Made by a program: the position numbers and the translations under genes. Positions 63,994 through 64,000 of a DNA stretch of 64,000 nucleotides are shown here, piece by piece; position 1 is the stretch's first letter, and every line of letters begins with the position of its first letter. Source of the stretch: Catonia carolina. Its lineage: Eukaryota; Arthropoda; Insecta; Hemiptera; Achilidae. The stretch spans positions 437,880,639-437,944,638 of the forward strand of contig JAQMRL010000001.1 in the NCBI GenBank assembly GCA_035578175.1. The letters run 5' to 3'. The notes beneath the pieces were generated by a model. That model did no database searches. It saw nothing but the letters and a program-made list of their open reading frames with translations, and was not told where the DNA came from.

Positions 63994-64000
63994 GAAACCC

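Overview
The window is animal nuclear DNA, almost certainly insect: AT-rich, with spliced genes, GT-AG introns of 1-6 kb and a very dense load of nested transposable elements. The mix of mariner-like elements, a tRNA-headed SINE and piggyBac, pogo and PIF/Harbinger remnants fits an insect with a large repeat-rich genome. A hemipteran is my weak guess. Nothing bacterial, and no CRISPR array, operon or rRNA, was seen.

Three host genes are visible. (1) On the plus strand, nine coding exons between 801 and 22557 make the C-terminal 392 residues of a bubblegum-type (ACSBG) very-long-chain acyl-CoA synthetase; the 5' exons lie left of the window. (2) On the minus strand, five coding exons from 45096 down to 30720 make a complete 161-residue Y14/Tsunagi/RBM8A, the RNA-binding subunit of the exon junction complex. 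Genes 1 and 2 are tail to tail. (3) On the minus strand, a last exon at 57858-58111 encodes an acidic-then-basic C-terminus that I do not recognise; its other exons must lie beyond position 64000. All junctions in genes 1 and 2 were checked by phase and keep the frame.

Everything else is repeat-derived. The main families are: family A (about 940 bp, 12 copies, Helentron/HINE-like ends); family B (about 390 bp, SINE-like, CAA-rich tail, 12 copies or fragments); family C (tRNA-headed SINE); at least nine Tc1/mariner-superfamily elements, most of them internal-deletion derivatives of 927-960 bp; palindromic long-TIR elements at 24079-25406, 58165-59276 and 60759-62322; two pogo/Tigger elements plus an orphan CENP-B-type helix-turn-helix; three piggyBac-like elements with TTAA duplications; a PIF/Harbinger derivative; a compact Helitron with a PIF1-helicase remnant; and several truncated LINEs.

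Layout. 1-22557: the ACSBG gene, each large intron holding its own nested insertions. 22558-30719: intergenic, with a mariner derivative abutting a 1.3-kb palindrome, then two decayed family A copies, a two-copy repeat and the Harbinger derivative. 30720-45096: Y14; intron 4 holds a 48-bp minisatellite and intron 1 a piggyBac containing two inverted family A copies. 45097-57857: intergenic TE mosaic starting only 232 bp upstream of the Y14 start codon. 58163-62324: three TA-targeting elements stacked end to end, one carrying a nested 1.3-kb mariner. 62462-64000: family B, the Helitron and a LINE endonuclease fragment.

The most unusual signals are a hammerhead-ribozyme-like core on both arms of an intronic palindrome (20387-20665), the family A elements, a 60-bp duplication flanking a family B copy, and unrelated mariners reduced to nearly the same length.
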